Positions 40,411-50,064 of a stretch of DNA of 64,000 bases are shown here, piece after piece. This DNA is from CAZYMI01 sp964648505 (GTDB taxonomy: Bacteria; Pseudomonadota; Alphaproteobacteria; Micavibrionales; Micavibrionaceae): positions 1 to 64,000 of the forward strand of contig CAZYMI010000010.1 in assembly GCA_964648505.1 (NCBI GenBank), written 5' to 3'. The notes under the pieces were generated by a model. The model made no database searches. It was not told the DNA's origin and saw only the letters and a program-made list of their open reading frames with translations. The translations under genes and the position numbers were made by a program. Position 1 is the stretch's first letter; every line of letters starts with the position of its first letter.

Positions 40411-41013
40411 ATGTCAGACGTCACAAAAGAAAGACGCCAGATCATGCCCCTCGATTCCGCGGGCCTTTCACGCAATATTATGCTGGGCCTTGATCGGCAT
40501 ATTGTTCTGATTGGTATGATGGGGGCAGGAAAATCAAAGCTTGGAAAGCTTCTGTCAAAATCCCTTCAAATGAACCTTGTTGATGTAGACAAGGAAATTG
40601 AAAAATCCATCGGGCTGAGCGTTGCTGAAATATTTGACAGGCTTGGCGAAAAAGCCTTCAGGGATGCTGAGGCAAAAACAATTCATAAAGCTTTGCATGA
40701 TCGCCACAATAATATCATTGCAACCGGTGGTGGGGCGGTCATGAATGCAGATACAACCAGCGAAATTTTAACAAAATCGGTATCGGTTTGGGTGCGCGCT
40801 TCTTTGGAGGTTATGGTTGAGCGCACATCGCGCAATACAGGCCGCCCCCTTTTAAAGGGTGTAAATATTGAAGAAAAACTCAAGGACTTGATGAAGCAGC
40901 GTTATCCCGTGTATGAAAAGGCTTCAGTGATTGTCGACAGCCATGACGGCCCGGCATCAGAAACGCTCCATCAGGCCTTAGTGAAATTGGATGAGTTCCT
41001 TAAAAAACGTTAA
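40411..41013 (+). CDS. aroK: Shikimate kinase
   Basis: This 200-residue kinase phosphorylates shikimate in aromatic amino acid synthesis. The P-loop is IGMMGAGKSKLGKLLS, the shikimate-binding part includes DVDKEIE and FRDAEAKTI, and the GGGAV motif is in IATGGGAVMN. The lid region is RTSRNTGRPLL. The first 28 residues precede the kinase fold, slightly longer than E. coli AroK. Its end overlaps the aroB start by 23 bases, so both are coupled. Confidence 0.95.
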   Translation: MSDVTKERRQIMPLDSAGLSRNIMLGLDRHIVLIGMMGAGKSKLGKLLSKSLQMNLVDVDKEIEKSIGLSVAEIFDRLGEKAFRDAEAKTIHKALHDRHNNIIATGGGAVMNADTTSEILTKSVSVWVRASLEVMVERTSRNTGRPLLKGVNIEEKLKDLMKQRYPVYEKASVIVDSHDGPASETLHQALVKLDEFLKKR

Positions 41014-42100
41014 ACGGATAGATATTACGCTTTCTGACAGGCTCTCAATTATTCAGATCGGAGCTGGGATTTTAGAAGATATTACCGCTTACATTCCTTT
41101 TGATCTTGCACGGCGTAAAATTTTTATTGTGACAGATGATGCTGTGCGCCCTTTGGTGGCTCAGGCTATTGCAGACAAGATCACTAATGCTTGCGAGAGT
41201 GTGACTATGTTTTCATGTCCATCTGGTGAGCAGACAAAATCATTCGCACAGTATCAAAGCCTGATTTCATTTTTGCTGGATCACAAAATTGACAGACATA
41301 GCGTCATTTTTGCCGTAGGGGGTGGGGTTATTGGTGATCTTGCTGGTTTTGCTGCGGCAACTATTTTACGGGGTGTAAGGCTGGTGCAGGTCCCTACAAC
41401 TTTGCTGGCACAAGTTGATAGTTCTGTGGGCGGCAAAAATGGCATTAACACAACACACGGAAAAAATTTAGTCGGGTGTTTTTACCAGCCCGATATTGTT
41501 TTGATTGATCCACAAACGCTTGCCACATTGCCAGCGCGCGAATTTTCTGCGGGGTATGCCGAAATTTATAAATACGGGCTTATTCTTGATTCTGATTTCG
41601 CCGCCTGGCTTGAAGCCAGAAGGGGCGACATTCTGGCCCAAGATCCCGAAACATTGACGCAGGCAATTATGCATTCTTGTAAAATGAAAGCCGATATTGT
41701 GCAAGCGGATGAGCGCGAGGAGAAGGATATTCGTGCCCTTTTAAATCTTGGGCATACTTTTGGGCACGCGCTTGAAGCTTTGTCAAATTATAACGGAACA
41801 CTTCTTCATGGAGAAGCTGTTGCAATAGGCATGGTGCTTGCCATGCGTCTTTCTATGGCACTAAAACTGGTGACACAAGCGGATGTTGACCGCGTTGTAA
41901 ATCATTTGCAGTCTGTAAATTTACCCGTGTCTATACAAGCTGTTGCAGGATTAAATGCGCCAGTTGATCAAATTATTTCAAAAATGTATGCCGATAAAAA
42001 AGCGCAGGATGGAGCACTGACCTTTATAATATGCGAGAAAATTGGCAAGGCCGTTGTAAGGCGGGATGTGCCTGAATCCCTTGTGCGATCAATCTTCTAA
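40991..42100 (+). CDS. aroB: 3-dehydroquinate synthase
   Basis: This 369-residue NAD- and metal-dependent enzyme makes 3-dehydroquinate from DAHP, the second step of the shikimate route. Hallmarks are the VIFAVGGGVIGDLAGFAAAT glycine motif, VQVPTTLLAQVDSSVGGKNGIN, GYAEIYKYG, and LNLGHTFGHALE with metal-binding His and the downstream HGEAVAIGM. The start is inside aroK by 23 bases; a later start is possible but the MSSLKNVKRIDITL opening reads well. It is convergent with lysA, overlapping it by 12 bases. Confidence 0.96.
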   Translation: MSSLKNVKRIDITLSDRLSIIQIGAGILEDITAYIPFDLARRKIFIVTDDAVRPLVAQAIADKITNACESVTMFSCPSGEQTKSFAQYQSLISFLLDHKIDRHSVIFAVGGGVIGDLAGFAAATILRGVRLVQVPTTLLAQVDSSVGGKNGINTTHGKNLVGCFYQPDIVLIDPQTLATLPAREFSAGYAEIYKYGLILDSDFAAWLEARRGDILAQDPETLTQAIMHSCKMKADIVQADEREEKDIRALLNLGHTFGHALEALSNYNGTLLHGEAVAIGMVLAMRLSMALKLVTQADVDRVVNHLQSVNLPVSIQAVAGLNAPVDQIISKMYADKKAQDGALTFIICEKIGKAVVRRDVPESLVRSIF

Positions 42101-43342
42101 AGCCAGCATATCTGCAACGCTCCAGCGTTTGCGAATAACTTTAAAGTTATCACCGTCAACCAGAACTTCAGGCACAAGCGGGCGCGTGTTATACGTACCT
42201 GACATGACGGCGCTATAAGCCCCTGCATCTCGAAACGCGACCAAATCTCCGGCGCCTAAGGTTTGTAGAATGCGGTCTTTGGTAAAAATATCGGTGCTTT
42301 CGCACACAGGGCCAACAACGTCATAAGTTTTTGGTGGCGCATCGGGTGTTAATATAACAGGTTCAATACCATGATATGAATCGTATAAGGCAGGACGCAT
42401 GAGATCATTCATCGCGGCGTCTATCACAAGAAAGTTTTTTGTTGTGCCGATTTTTTCAAAAATAACTTCTGAGAGTAATAGGCCGCAATTGCCAACCATG
42501 GAGCGACCAGGCTCCAGAATAATTTCCGTGCCAAGTGGCACAATAATATCGCGTATTAAGGTTGCATAATCTGTCATAGACGGGATTTTTTCTGCGTTAT
42601 ACGTGATGCCTATGCCGCCACCTAGATCAATACGATCGATGACGTGACCTTGAGCGCGCAGTGTTGTAACAAGTGTTGCAAGGCGCGTGAAGGCTTGCTG
42701 GAATGTTGAGAAATCAGTGATTTGCGAGCCGATATGCATGCTCAGCCCGCATAAGTTAATATGTGGCATAGTAAGTGCGTGTTCAAAAATACCTGCAACC
42801 TGATCGTAATTTACACCAAATTTATTTTCACCCAAACCAGTTGTGATTTTTGCGTGTGTTTTCGCATCAACATCGGGGTTGATACGTAACACAAGGGGCA
42901 ACGATTTCTTGGTGCGGGCAGATAGCGCTGCAATACGATTAAGTTCCGGGATAGATTCGATGTTGAGTTGCTTAATGTTTGCTTGGAACGCGGCTTCAAT
43001 TTCCGCATCTGTTTTTCCTACACCAGAGAAAACAATCATCTTTGAATTAATGCCCGCTTTGAGTGCGCGTTCTAGCTCGCCGCCTGAAACCACATCTGCG
43101 CCAATACCCTGATCTTTAAGAAGCTTTAAAATATGCACATTGCTGCACGCTTTTACAGCAAAGCAGATGGTGGGCTGGTGCGCGGGGGGTAAAATATGTT
43201 TAAAGGCGTCAATGAATTCATTGGCTTTTGAGCGCAATAAAGCAGATGAATACACATAGACAGGCGTACCCACAGCTTTGGTAATCGTTGGGCAGGAAAC
43301 TGCCTCGACATGCAGAACATTCTTCTGGTACAAAAAAGACAT
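42089..43342 (-). CDS. lysA: Diaminopimelate decarboxylase
   Basis: This 417-residue PLP enzyme makes lysine from meso-diaminopimelate. The start MSFLYQKNVLHVEAVSCPTI matches the family opening, PLP-lysine region FAVKACSNVHILKLL is present, and the motifs GGGIGITYN and EPGRSMVGNCG bind PLP phosphate. CESTDIFTKDR carries the second active-site Cys. The ORF is open 288 bases further but the family start is at 43342. That ATG shares the tetranucleotide CATG with the divergent CorC-type gene start. In many relatives lysA lies next to the small lipoprotein and DUF4175 genes, which here are at 56-58 kb. Confidence 0.95.
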   Translation of the reverse strand: MSFLYQKNVLHVEAVSCPTITKAVGTPVYVYSSALLRSKANEFIDAFKHILPPAHQPTICFAVKACSNVHILKLLKDQGIGADVVSGGELERALKAGINSKMIVFSGVGKTDAEIEAAFQANIKQLNIESIPELNRIAALSARTKKSLPLVLRINPDVDAKTHAKITTGLGENKFGVNYDQVAGIFEHALTMPHINLCGLSMHIGSQITDFSTFQQAFTRLATLVTTLRAQGHVIDRIDLGGGIGITYNAEKIPSMTDYATLIRDIIVPLGTEIILEPGRSMVGNCGLLLSEVIFEKIGTTKNFLVIDAAMNDLMRPALYDSYHGIEPVILTPDAPPKTYDVVGPVCESTDIFTKDRILQTLGAGDLVAFRDAGAYSAVMSGTYNTRPLVPEVLVDGDNFKVIRKRWSVADMLALED

Positions 43343-44681
43343 GGAATTTACACTGGGCCTTTCAATTTTTGTTATTTTTATCCTTATTTTGCTATCCGCC
43401 TTTTTTTCAGGGTCTGAGACAGCAATTACAGCAGCGTCGCGCGCCAAGATGCATGGTTTGCAAAAAGAAGGCAATAGAAAGGCCGAAATTGTTAATAAGA
43501 TCAGGGATAAAAGGGAAGAATTTGTAGGGACTCTGCTACTGGGCAACAACCTTGCTAATATTCTAGCCTCTTCAATTGCAACATCTGTGATGATTGCCCA
43601 TTTTGGTGAATGGGGCGTTTTTATTGCCACAGGTGTAATGACGATTTTAATTCTTATTTTCGCTGAAGTTTTGCCTAAAACTTACGCGCTTTATCATGCG
43701 GATCGCATGGCTTTGATTGTATCGCCAATTGTGAAGGTCATGATTACCTTGTTTTCACCGGCAACCAATATGGTTGCTGTAATTGTACGAAAAACCCTTT
43801 TAAGTTTTGGCGTGCGTATGGATGATGATTCAGTTGGTGATATTGCAGAATTGCGCGGCGCTATTGAAATGCATCATGGATCAGGACAGGGCAGTTTGAA
43901 CCGCCGCGCGATGCTGAGGTCTGTTCTTGATCTGGCGGAGGTTGATTTAAGATCAATCCTTATTCACAGGCGTAATGTGGGCATGGTGGATGGGGATAGT
44001 GCTATGAGTGATATTGTTCAGGCGGTTTTAGATTCAGCGTATTCACGTATGCCTGTATACAAGCAGACACCCGATAATGTGATTGGCATTATTCATGCAA
44101 AGTGGCTTTTAAAGGAAATTCAACAAACACAAGGTAATCTTAACCAAATCAAGCTTGAAGACATCATGTCGGATCCATGGTTTGTGCCCGAATCAACCAC
44201 GTTGTTCGATCAACTTCAAGCGTTTCGAGCCAGGCGCGAACATTTTGCTCTGGTTGTTGATGAATATGGGGCGCTTCTGGGTGTTGTCACTTTAGAAGAT
44301 ATTTTAGAAGAAATTGTCGGCGAAATAGATGATGAACATGATTCCGTTGTTGCAGGTGTTCGTAAAGACCATTCAGGAACTTTTATTGTAAATGGATCAG
44401 TGACCATACGTGATCTGAATCGCGAATTTGACTGGTCGCTGCCAGATGATGAAGATTACGCAACAATTGCAGGGTTGGTTTTGTATGAAGCGCGTCGTCT
44501 GCCGCTTGTGGGGCATAAATTTATTTTCCATGATTTTTTGTTTGAAATTTTAAAGCGACAACGCCATCAGATAACCCAAGTTCGTATTACGCCTCCAAAC
44601 CCGACCGCATTTTCAACAAGCGGCATCAAGCCTTCGGATACAAAAGATCTAGGGCCTGTGTTTGCGAGAGCCAATTGCTAA
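43341..44681 (+). CDS. HlyC/CorC-family membrane protein (DUF21, CBS, CorC_HlyC)
   Basis: This 446-residue protein is a predicted CNNM/CorC-type inner-membrane protein, of a group linked to Mg2+/Co2+ efflux. It has an N-terminal DUF21 membrane domain (MEFTLGLSIFVIFILILL, then SAFFSGSETAITAASRAKMHG, further helices to about residue 145), a CBS pair (YSRMPVYKQTPDNVIGIIHA and HFALVVDEYGALLGVVTLEDILEEIVGEI, in parts) and a C-terminal transporter-associated domain (GSVTIRDLNREFDWSLPDD). The start at 43341 uses the same CATG as the lysA start on the opposite strand; the frame is open to 43278. The end overlaps the convergent hydrolase gene by 56 bases. Confidence 0.92.
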   Translation: MEFTLGLSIFVIFILILLSAFFSGSETAITAASRAKMHGLQKEGNRKAEIVNKIRDKREEFVGTLLLGNNLANILASSIATSVMIAHFGEWGVFIATGVMTILILIFAEVLPKTYALYHADRMALIVSPIVKVMITLFSPATNMVAVIVRKTLLSFGVRMDDDSVGDIAELRGAIEMHHGSGQGSLNRRAMLRSVLDLAEVDLRSILIHRRNVGMVDGDSAMSDIVQAVLDSAYSRMPVYKQTPDNVIGIIHAKWLLKEIQQTQGNLNQIKLEDIMSDPWFVPESTTLFDQLQAFRARREHFALVVDEYGALLGVVTLEDILEEIVGEIDDEHDSVVAGVRKDHSGTFIVNGSVTIRDLNREFDWSLPDDEDYATIAGLVLYEARRLPLVGHKFIFHDFLFEILKRQRHQITQVRITPPNPTAFSTSGIKPSDTKDLGPVFARANC

Positions 44682-45522
44682 TCAGATCAATCTGGCTTTG
44701 ATGCAGCAATGAGGGTACATGCCCACATTCAGGAATAATATGGGATTGCACATGGGTGCCAGTCATTTTGTCTAAAACAGGTTGGGGGAACACCAGCGAG
44801 TTTTCACCGCGCAAGGCCAAAACAGGAATTTTGATTTTATTCCAGCAAGCCCACAGGTCGGTTGTACCGACAGGGTGGGTTTCAAAAATATCCGCAATTG
44901 CTGGATCATAATGATAGGTGATCTTTCCGTTAGGCAGGGTTCTTGCATATTTTTGTGCCATGAAACGCCATTGTTCATCACTGACCGGACCATAAGAAAG
45001 ACTGCGCATATCTTTCATAAAACGATATAAAGAATCCTGATCGGGAAATTCATATTTGTGTTTGATTACCGCTTTGATAAAAGCCAAGGCATCATCAGGT
45101 ACTTCGGGGCCGATGTCATTGAGCACCAGCCGCGCAATTTGCGTTTGTGGTCTTGAGGCCAGATCAAAGCCAATTAAACCGCCTAAAGATGTCCCGATAT
45201 AATCAATTGTTTCATCTTTAGCGAGGTTAAGATGCGCTAAAAGAGCAAGGATATCTTGGGCATATTGTGCGTGCGTATAATCATTTGGATTTGAAAGAAA
45301 ATCGCTTTCCCCGCGACCGGCTAAATCAACGGAGATAGCGTGGTATCCATTTGCCGCTAGCGCATTTGCCAGCACAACAAAATCATGTCGATTGCATGTC
45401 AACCCGTGCACGCAAATAACTTTGCGGCCTTGCTGGGGCCCCCAGCTTTCATAAGCAAGCCTGATTTTTCCGTGCGAAGCGGCTGAGTGATAAAAACCGA
45501 CTGTACCGCTTTCAAGGCTCAT
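44626..45522 (-). CDS. Alpha/beta hydrolase
   Basis: This 298-residue alpha/beta-fold hydrolase has the oxyanion-loop motif VICVHGLTCNRHDF, the nucleophile elbow DYIGTSLGGLIGFDLAS (Ser), an Asp-containing PVLALRGENSLVF segment and the catalytic His in IPECGHVPSLLH. The substrate is unknown. The start at 45522 overlaps the secA stop by 4 bases (ATGA), which makes it preferable to an in-frame ATG 36 bases upstream. It may be made from the secA transcript. Confidence 0.9.
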   Translation of the reverse strand: MSLESGTVGFYHSAASHGKIRLAYESWGPQQGRKVICVHGLTCNRHDFVVLANALAANGYHAISVDLAGRGESDFLSNPNDYTHAQYAQDILALLAHLNLAKDETIDYIGTSLGGLIGFDLASRPQTQIARLVLNDIGPEVPDDALAFIKAVIKHKYEFPDQDSLYRFMKDMRSLSYGPVSDEQWRFMAQKYARTLPNGKITYHYDPAIADIFETHPVGTTDLWACWNKIKIPVLALRGENSLVFPQPVLDKMTGTHVQSHIIPECGHVPSLLHQSQIDLISNWLSQTQALDLLYPKA

Positions 45523-48281
45523 GTGATTGATGTCTGCTGGTTTATTGCCCCGTGGCAATGTTTGTATTTTTTACCCGATTCACAAGGGCATAGTGAATTA
45601 CGCGGTGTTTGTACCCATGTGGAAGGATCCCCCTTATCAAGGGCTTGATGGCGAACGGGGAAATTTTCAATTCTACCCTCCGCTTGATTTTTCTGACGGG
45701 CGGACGTGAATTCGCCTGTGCCCATTAAAGCAGGGTCATCGCGTGTTTCACGGTGAGGTGCCTCTTTGGCTCGCAGTGCACGCATCAGAGGTTCGATCGT
45801 CATATTGATATCGATATGGGATAAATCACGCACAACAGCTTCGCGTAGATTGTTGAGCATAGCTTCAAAGAGCGCGAAGGCCTCCGTTTTAAATTCATTG
45901 AGCGGGTCACGTTGTGCAAAAGCACGCAAATTAATACCCTGACGCAAATGATCCAACTGAAGCAAATGTTCCTTCCAGCCTTGATCGAGAAGCTGAAGAA
46001 CAAGTGATTTTTCAACAAAGCGGAAAATCTCTTCACCCGCTTTTGTGACTTTATCAGAGATTAAAACGTCCGATGATTCTTGTAAACGTTTGTGAATTTC
46101 AATGTCTGCGATGCCTTCTTCCTTGGCCCATGCGTCAATAGGCAGGTCCAGATGAAGCACGCGGGCAGTTTCACTTTTCAGCGTTTCTATATCCCATTGT
46201 TCTGCATAAGCTTGCTGAGGAATGCAACGCCGGACCAGTTCGTGAATATAATCGCTGCGCATGCCATCGGTCAGTTCTTGGACAGTTTTTGATTCCATGA
46301 TTTCGCGGCGCTGGGCATAAATCAGCGTTCGCTGGTCATTCATCACATTGTCAAACTTTAAAAGAGTTTTTCGTACTTCAAAGTTTTGCGCTTCAACGCG
46401 CGCTTGCGCCCGTTCTAGTGCTTTTGAAAGCCAGGGGTGGGTTAGAGCTTCGTTATCACGAAGGCCGATTTGTTTATTCGCCAATACGGCTTGCAGCGCA
46501 TCGGGCGAGAAGATACGCATCAAATCGTCCTCAAGAGACAAGAAAAACATGGTATCGCCCGCATCGCCCTGTCGTCCGGAACGGCCACGCAACTGGTTAT
46601 CAATACGGCGCGATTCATGTCGCTCTGTGCCAATCACATAAAGCCCACCTGCATCCATGACAGCTTTTTGGTCGCGTTCTATTTCTGCTTTAATCGCATC
46701 AACCATTTTTTGTTTCTGGTCTTCTGGCAGGTTCGGATCTATTTCTTGCTTGACACGCATATCAAGATTGCCACCAAGTTTGATATCTGTACCGCGACCC
46801 GCCATGTTTGTTGCAATGGTAACAGACCCGGGCCTGCCAGCTTGTGCAATAATAAACGCTTCTTGTTCATGGTAGCGGGCATTGAGAACTTGGTGAGGAA
46901 TTTTGAGCTTTGCAAGTCGAGCAGCCAGCTTTTCTGACTTATCAATAGAAACAGTACCAACAAGAACAGGCTGACTGCGTGCCTGACATTCCCTTATAAG
47001 AGAAGCGATGGCATCGTCTTTTTCGGCGAGTGTTTTAAAGATTTTATCATTATGATCTTTACGCTTCACATGAACATTTGTTGGAATTTCGATGACGCCC
47101 AGCCTGTAAATTTCTGCAAATTCAGCAGCTTCTGTTAATGCTGTTCCTGTCATGCCAGATAATTTTGGATACATACGAAAATAATTCTGGAAGGTAATAG
47201 AGGCGAGCGTTTGATTTTCATTTTGAATCTTAACGCCTTCTTTCGCTTCAAGCGCTTGGTGCAGCCCTTCTGAGAAACGTCGGCCTTCCATCATGCGGCC
47301 TGTAAATTCATCAATGATGATGACTTTACTGTCTTTTACAATATAGTCTGTGTCACGACTGAAAAGTTTGTGAGCGCGCAGCGCCTGATTAACATGGTGC
47401 ACAAGACCGATATTTTGGGCATCATACAAATTACCTTCTGTCAGCAGGTTTTCACTGCGCAGCATTTGTTCAATTGTTTCTGTCCCCTGATCTGTCAGTA
47501 TCACAGTGCGTAGTTTTTCATCTTTTGTAAAATCGGATGATTGCAGTTTTGGAATAAGTTTGTTCACAGAAACATAAAGCTCGGTTGATGTTTCTGACGG
47601 GCCTGAGATGATTAAAGGGGTTCTGGCTTCATCAATTAAAATGGAATCCACTTCATCAACAATGGCAAAGTTAAAGGGCCTTTGCACCATTTCTTCAAGG
47701 CGATAGCGCATGTTATCGCGCAAATAATCAAAACCGAATTCATTATTGGTGCCGTATGTGATATCGCAAGCATAAGCTTCAAGTCGGCCTGAATTTGTTA
47801 GGTTGGTTAAAATGCAGCCTACAGACAGCCCCAGAAAATTATAAATCTGGCCCATCCATTCAGAATCGCGCTTGGCCAGATAGTCATTGACCGTCACAAC
47901 ATGAACGCCTTTGCCCGAAAGCGCATTTAAGTAAGACGGTAAGGTGGCTACCAGTGTTTTGCCTTCGCCGGTTTTCATTTCAGCGATTTTTCCTTGATGC
48001 AAGGTCAGCCCGCCGATGAGCTGTACATCAAAATGCCTTTGGCCGAGTGTTCGTTTTGATGCTTCGCGAACGGTTGCAAATGCATCATGTAAAATATCGT
48101 CAAGGCTCGCGCCGTTTTTCAGCTTTTCACGAAATTCATTTGTCTTTGCTTTAAGCTGATCATCGGTCAGGCTGATGTAAAGCGGCTCGAGCGCGTTGAT
48201 GGCATCAACATGTTTTTGCATGGACTTGAGAGCGCGTTCATTGCTTGTACCAAAAACTTTACCGAGGAGTGAAATGATCAT
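45519..48281 (-). CDS. secA: Preprotein translocase ATPase SecA
   Basis: This 920-residue motor drives proteins through SecYEG. Walker A is AEMKTGEGKTLVATLP, the DEAD-type site is IVDEVDSILIDEARTPLIISG (in parts), the second helicase half has NMAGRGTDIKLGGN and ERHESRRIDNQLRGRSGRQGD (in parts), and the C-terminal zinc tail is NSLCPCESGKKYKHCHG, which contacts SecB and ribosomes. Length is normal. It is divergent from the PPIase gene (164 bases between), itself an envelope-folding protein. Confidence 0.98.
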   Translation of the reverse strand: MIISLLGKVFGTSNERALKSMQKHVDAINALEPLYISLTDDQLKAKTNEFREKLKNGASLDDILHDAFATVREASKRTLGQRHFDVQLIGGLTLHQGKIAEMKTGEGKTLVATLPSYLNALSGKGVHVVTVNDYLAKRDSEWMGQIYNFLGLSVGCILTNLTNSGRLEAYACDITYGTNNEFGFDYLRDNMRYRLEEMVQRPFNFAIVDEVDSILIDEARTPLIISGPSETSTELYVSVNKLIPKLQSSDFTKDEKLRTVILTDQGTETIEQMLRSENLLTEGNLYDAQNIGLVHHVNQALRAHKLFSRDTDYIVKDSKVIIIDEFTGRMMEGRRFSEGLHQALEAKEGVKIQNENQTLASITFQNYFRMYPKLSGMTGTALTEAAEFAEIYRLGVIEIPTNVHVKRKDHNDKIFKTLAEKDDAIASLIRECQARSQPVLVGTVSIDKSEKLAARLAKLKIPHQVLNARYHEQEAFIIAQAGRPGSVTIATNMAGRGTDIKLGGNLDMRVKQEIDPNLPEDQKQKMVDAIKAEIERDQKAVMDAGGLYVIGTERHESRRIDNQLRGRSGRQGDAGDTMFFLSLEDDLMRIFSPDALQAVLANKQIGLRDNEALTHPWLSKALERAQARVEAQNFEVRKTLLKFDNVMNDQRTLIYAQRREIMESKTVQELTDGMRSDYIHELVRRCIPQQAYAEQWDIETLKSETARVLHLDLPIDAWAKEEGIADIEIHKRLQESSDVLISDKVTKAGEEIFRFVEKSLVLQLLDQGWKEHLLQLDHLRQGINLRAFAQRDPLNEFKTEAFALFEAMLNNLREAVVRDLSHIDINMTIEPLMRALRAKEAPHRETRDDPALMGTGEFTSARQKNQAEGRIENFPVRHQALDKGDPSTWVQTPRNSLCPCESGKKYKHCHGAINQQTSIT

Positions 48282-48445
48282 GTTTTTTCTTAATAGTCAT
48301 AATTATGTTGAATCAGGATAGTTCTGATATAAAGCCGCATGGGGGTTGCGTCAAATCGTTTTACTGAAGCCTCTTAAGGTCTTGCTATCAACTAGGGGGT
48401 ATGCACAATAGGGGTCCACAATAAAATCACCCTTCGGAGCATGAT

Positions 48446-49528
48446 ATGGACGACCAAAAAATCCCTAAAAAGTCAAACACTTTGCCCCTTGCAATCGGAA
48501 TTGCAATTGTGGTTTTGGCAGGTGTTGGGTATTTCGCAAATCAGGCCAACCAGAAAACCAGAGAAGTGATGAACGAAACCGCGCCTCAGGCGGCAGCAAC
48601 CGAACCTTCGACTCAAACACCGCAACCTGGTCAGGCCGCATCTGAGCAAGCGAGCGCAGACCCAGCAAACGTGCCCGCAGATAGCGGCAGCAAAATTGTG
48701 ATCGCCAAAGTCAACGGCAAGGAAGTTTTAAAATCGGAGCTGGATGCTTTTTTACAAACGCTCCCTGAGCAACTTCGTCAGCTTCCACCTGAACAGGTAT
48801 TTGCTCTCTCTCAAGACCAATTAGTTAACGCTGTGATTATCGACGAAAAAGTAGCAACATCAAATATAAAAGAAACGCAAGACTATAAAGATCGTTTAGC
48901 CGATGTTGAAAAACAGCTTGCACGCGGCCTGTTCATGCAAAAAGAACTTGAAGCGAGTGTTACAGAAGAATCTTTGAAAAAAGCCTATGACGAGTACGCC
49001 GCCAAATTACCAAAAATTGAAGAAACCAAAGCGCGTCACATTCTTGTGAAAGATGAAGCGAAAGCTAAGGAAATCATTCAAAAGCTTAAGGATGGTGGAA
49101 AGTTCGAAGATTTAGCAAAGGAATTTTCTGAAGATAAGTCTTCTGAAACTGGCGATCTGGGCTATTTTGCCAAATCAGACATGGTGCCAGAATTTGCCGA
49201 TGCAGCCTTTAAGCTGCAACCCGGTTCAACCAGTACAGAACCAGTAAAAACCCAGTTTGGTTGGCATGTGATTAAGGTTGAGGATCGCCGTGTGCGACCA
49301 ACGCCAGAACTTAAAGATGTTAAAGCTGTTCTTGAAGCTGAAATTCGTCGCCAGTCTTTGGAAACGTTTATGAAAGACTGGAAATCCAAAGCAACTGTTG
49401 AGCTTTTTGATATCAACGGAAAAGCTTTGCAAGTGCCAGCTGCACAACCTGAACAACAGCAGGCACCAGTAACGCCTGCACAAGAACAAGCAGCGCCTGC
49501 GCCAGAAGCCGAAAAATCTGCGCCGTAA
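48446..49528 (+). CDS. Membrane-anchored parvulin-type peptidyl-prolyl isomerase
   Basis: This 360-residue predicted periplasmic foldase has an uncleaved N-terminal anchor (LPLAIGIAIVVLAGVGYFA, about residues 14-32), a Gln/Pro/Ala linker, a SurA/PrsA-like helical region (VNGKEVLKSELDAFLQTLPE) and a parvulin domain (about residues 194-290: ARHILVKDEAKAKEII, GDLGYFAKSDMVPEFADAAF, FGWHVIKVED). The C-terminus is Gln/Pro/Ala-rich. It likely helps outer-membrane or secreted protein folding after SecA export. A strong terminator follows at 49558-49588. Confidence 0.93.
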   Translation: MDDQKIPKKSNTLPLAIGIAIVVLAGVGYFANQANQKTREVMNETAPQAAATEPSTQTPQPGQAASEQASADPANVPADSGSKIVIAKVNGKEVLKSELDAFLQTLPEQLRQLPPEQVFALSQDQLVNAVIIDEKVATSNIKETQDYKDRLADVEKQLARGLFMQKELEASVTEESLKKAYDEYAAKLPKIEETKARHILVKDEAKAKEIIQKLKDGGKFEDLAKEFSEDKSSETGDLGYFAKSDMVPEFADAAFKLQPGSTSTEPVKTQFGWHVIKVEDRRVRPTPELKDVKAVLEAEIRRQSLETFMKDWKSKATVELFDINGKALQVPAAQPEQQQAPVTPAQEQAAPAPEAEKSAP

Positions 49529-49557
49529 GAGCCGTCAGAAAAGCCTTAAAAGATTTT

Positions 49558-49588
49558 AAAAGTCCGCTAGCGAATGCGGACTTTTTTT
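49558..49588 (+). terminator. Rho-independent terminator of the PPIase gene
   Basis: AAAAGTCCGC (49558-49567) and GCGGACTTTT (49576-49585) form a 10-base-pair stem with an 8-base loop, running into T7 (49582-49588). It lies 30 bases beyond the PPIase stop and 29 bases before mutT, which therefore should have its own promoter or rely on read-through. Confidence 0.92.
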
Positions 49589-49616
49589 ATGACTTAAATA
49601 TGTGTAGTTTAAGTCT

Positions 49617-50063
49617 ATGTCTTGTGAAGAAGCGCTTTTGCGCCCAAAACCCCAACCTTCTGGCCTGCCTGTTATGCTGGTGGCAGCAGCAGCTTTATTT
49701 GATGCAGACGGGCGTGTTTTAATCGCACAAAGACCGGCAGGAAAATCAATGGCAGGGCTTTGGGAATTTCCGGGTGGAAAGATTGAGCCGGGCGAAAGCC
49801 CTGAATATGCCTTGATGCGAGAGTTGGAAGAAGAGCTTTCAATTGAAACGCGCCCTACTTGTTACTGGCCTGTTGGATGCGCTTCTCATTCTTATGAAAG
49901 CTTTCATTTGGTTATGCCGCTTTTTGCTTGTCGCACCTGGAGAGGTATTGTGCGCGCTCGCGAACATCAGGCTTTAAAATGGATCGCACCAAAGCAGCTC
50001 TATAATTACGATATGCCTGCTGCTGATATTCCTTTAATCGCGCAGCTTATAAACGGAATTTAA
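49617..50063 (+). CDS. mutT: 8-oxo-dGTP diphosphatase (MutT-type Nudix hydrolase)
   Basis: This 148-residue Nudix enzyme cleans oxidised dGTP from the nucleotide pool. The Nudix box GGKIEPGESPEYALMRELEEEL fits the consensus with its REUXEE glutamates (MRELEEELS), and LWEFPGGK is typical of MutT. The first 16 residues precede the domain. It is followed after one base by a methyltransferase gene and then chorismate mutase on the same strand, likely one transcript. Confidence 0.92.
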   Translation: MSCEEALLRPKPQPSGLPVMLVAAAALFDADGRVLIAQRPAGKSMAGLWEFPGGKIEPGESPEYALMRELEEELSIETRPTCYWPVGCASHSYESFHLVMPLFACRTWRGIVRAREHQALKWIAPKQLYNYDMPAADIPLIAQLINGI

Positions 50064-50064
50064 A

